A stretch of DNA of 5,371 nucleotides from Ktedonobacterales bacterium (GTDB lineage Bacteria > Chloroflexota > Ktedonobacteria > Ktedonobacterales > JADMIN01). Shown here piece after piece: positions 4,689 through 5,371 of this stretch; within the stretch, counting starts at the first letter, position 1, and every line of letters begins with the position of its first letter. The stretch covers positions 1 to 5,371 of the forward strand of contig JAICVT010000306.1 in assembly GCA_025935235.1 (NCBI GenBank). The letters run 5' to 3'. The translations under genes and the position numbers were made by a program. The notes under the pieces are model-generated. The model had not been told where the DNA came from and did not search any database. It saw only the letters and a program-made list of their open reading frames with translations.

Positions 4689-5371
4689 ATGCAAACATTC
4701 TCACTCGCTGGCTATCGGACGCTGCTCGCCAAGGAGCTGCGCGAGGCGTGGCGCACGAGCCGCCTGCCCATCACGCTGGTCGTCTTCTTCATTCTGGGAG
4801 CCGTCTCACCGCTGTTGGCGCACTTCACGCCAGAGTTGCTCCAGGGCGCGGCTGGTAATGGCATCCAGATCACCAGCGCGGCGCCAACGCTGAAAGACGC
4901 CGTTGCGCAGTACATCAAGAATGTCGGTGGCGATGGCTTCCTGATCGCCATCGTGCTGGCGATGGGTTCGATCGCGCGGGAGAAGGAGCGCGGCACGGCG
5001 GCCTTTCTGCTGACCAAGCCGGTCTCGCGGCTGGCCTTTCTGGCCGCCAAGTTCACCGCGCTGCTCATCACCCTCTGGCTGGGGATGCTGGTGGCGACGG
5101 TGACAGCCTATGGCTACACCGTCTATTACTTCGGCAGCGTCTCGGCGCTGCGCTTCACGCAGATGGCGCTGCTGATCGGTCTATCGCTGACGGCCTTCCT
5201 GGCGCTGACCTTTCTGGCGAGCGCACTGACCCGCTCGACGGTGGCCGCCGCCGTGCTGGGCTTCGCGGCGTGGCTGGTCCTGGCGCTGCTGGGTATCTCG
5301 TCCAGGCTGCTGCCCAACACGCCGAACGGGCTGAATGATCCGGCGCAGGCGTTGGCGCTGGGTGCGACGCC
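4689..5371 (+). CDS. ABC-2 type transporter permease, N-terminal part
   Basis: The first 227 codons of a membrane permease that continues beyond the right edge. The ATG follows the ATPase stop after one base and has AGGAG (4674-4678) ten nt upstream. A cytoplasmic N-terminus (KELREAWRTSRLP) leads into a first membrane helix (about 26-44), then an external stretch of about 38 residues. Further helices follow at about 83-96, 115-145, 155-179 and 183-204. The segment REKERGTAAFLLTKPVSR (97-114) is the signature of ABC-2 permeases of the NosY/COG1277 type, where E-x-GT and PVSR-like residues lie in the cytoplasmic loop after the second helix. With the ATPase it should form a heteromeric exporter or membrane-maintenance complex. 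The substrate is unknown. The reading frame is open throughout, with no sign of damage. Confidence 0.9.
   Translation, partial: MQTFSLAGYRTLLAKELREAWRTSRLPITLVVFFILGAVSPLLAHFTPELLQGAAGNGIQITSAAPTLKDAVAQYIKNVGGDGFLIAIVLAMGSIAREKERGTAAFLLTKPVSRLAFLAAKFTALLITLWLGMLVATVTAYGYTVYYFGSVSALRFTQMALLIGLSLTAFLALTFLASALTRSTVAAAVLGFAAWLVLALLGISSRLLPNTPNGLNDPAQALALGAT

Overview
The window is GC-rich bacterial DNA with tightly packed genes and frequent GTG starts. The succinyl-CoA synthetase N-terminus and the style of the two-component and ABC genes would fit Chloroflexota (Ktedonobacteria-like). This is a judgement from protein flavour only; there is no rRNA or other decisive marker.

Left part (1-1349, all on the minus strand): the first 62 codons of sucC (succinyl-CoA synthetase beta subunit) run off the left edge. 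A 254-base gap holds a good sigma70-type promoter and a leader of about 133 nt for sucC. Upstream of it, in the direction of transcription, lies a small two-gene unit: a YciI-like protein, then a stand-alone protein with the residue pattern of a PD-(D/E)XK nuclease.

Middle (1438-3278, minus strand): an OmpR/PhoB-type response regulator and a membrane histidine kinase overlap by ATGA, so they form one translationally coupled two-component system. The kinase has two membrane segments joined by a very short external loop.

Right part (3501 to the right edge, plus strand): a divergent operon encodes a 72-residue two-helix PLDc_N-type membrane protein, an ABC ATPase and an ABC-2 type permease cut by the window end. 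Gene junctions are 2 and 1 nt. The order resembles B. subtilis yxlE-yxlF-yxlG.

The 222-base divergent region (3279-3500) carries the most notable signal: TGAC cores at 3373, 3384, 3395 and 3417, exactly in 11-bp phase with one degenerate unit at 3406. This is the geometry of OmpR/PhoB-family operators. It sits just before a possible -10 for the ABC operon and behind a possible -10 for the regulator gene. The simplest model is that the kinase senses a membrane-associated signal, its regulator binds the 11-bp repeats, and the transporter operon, perhaps also the regulator operon, is switched in response.
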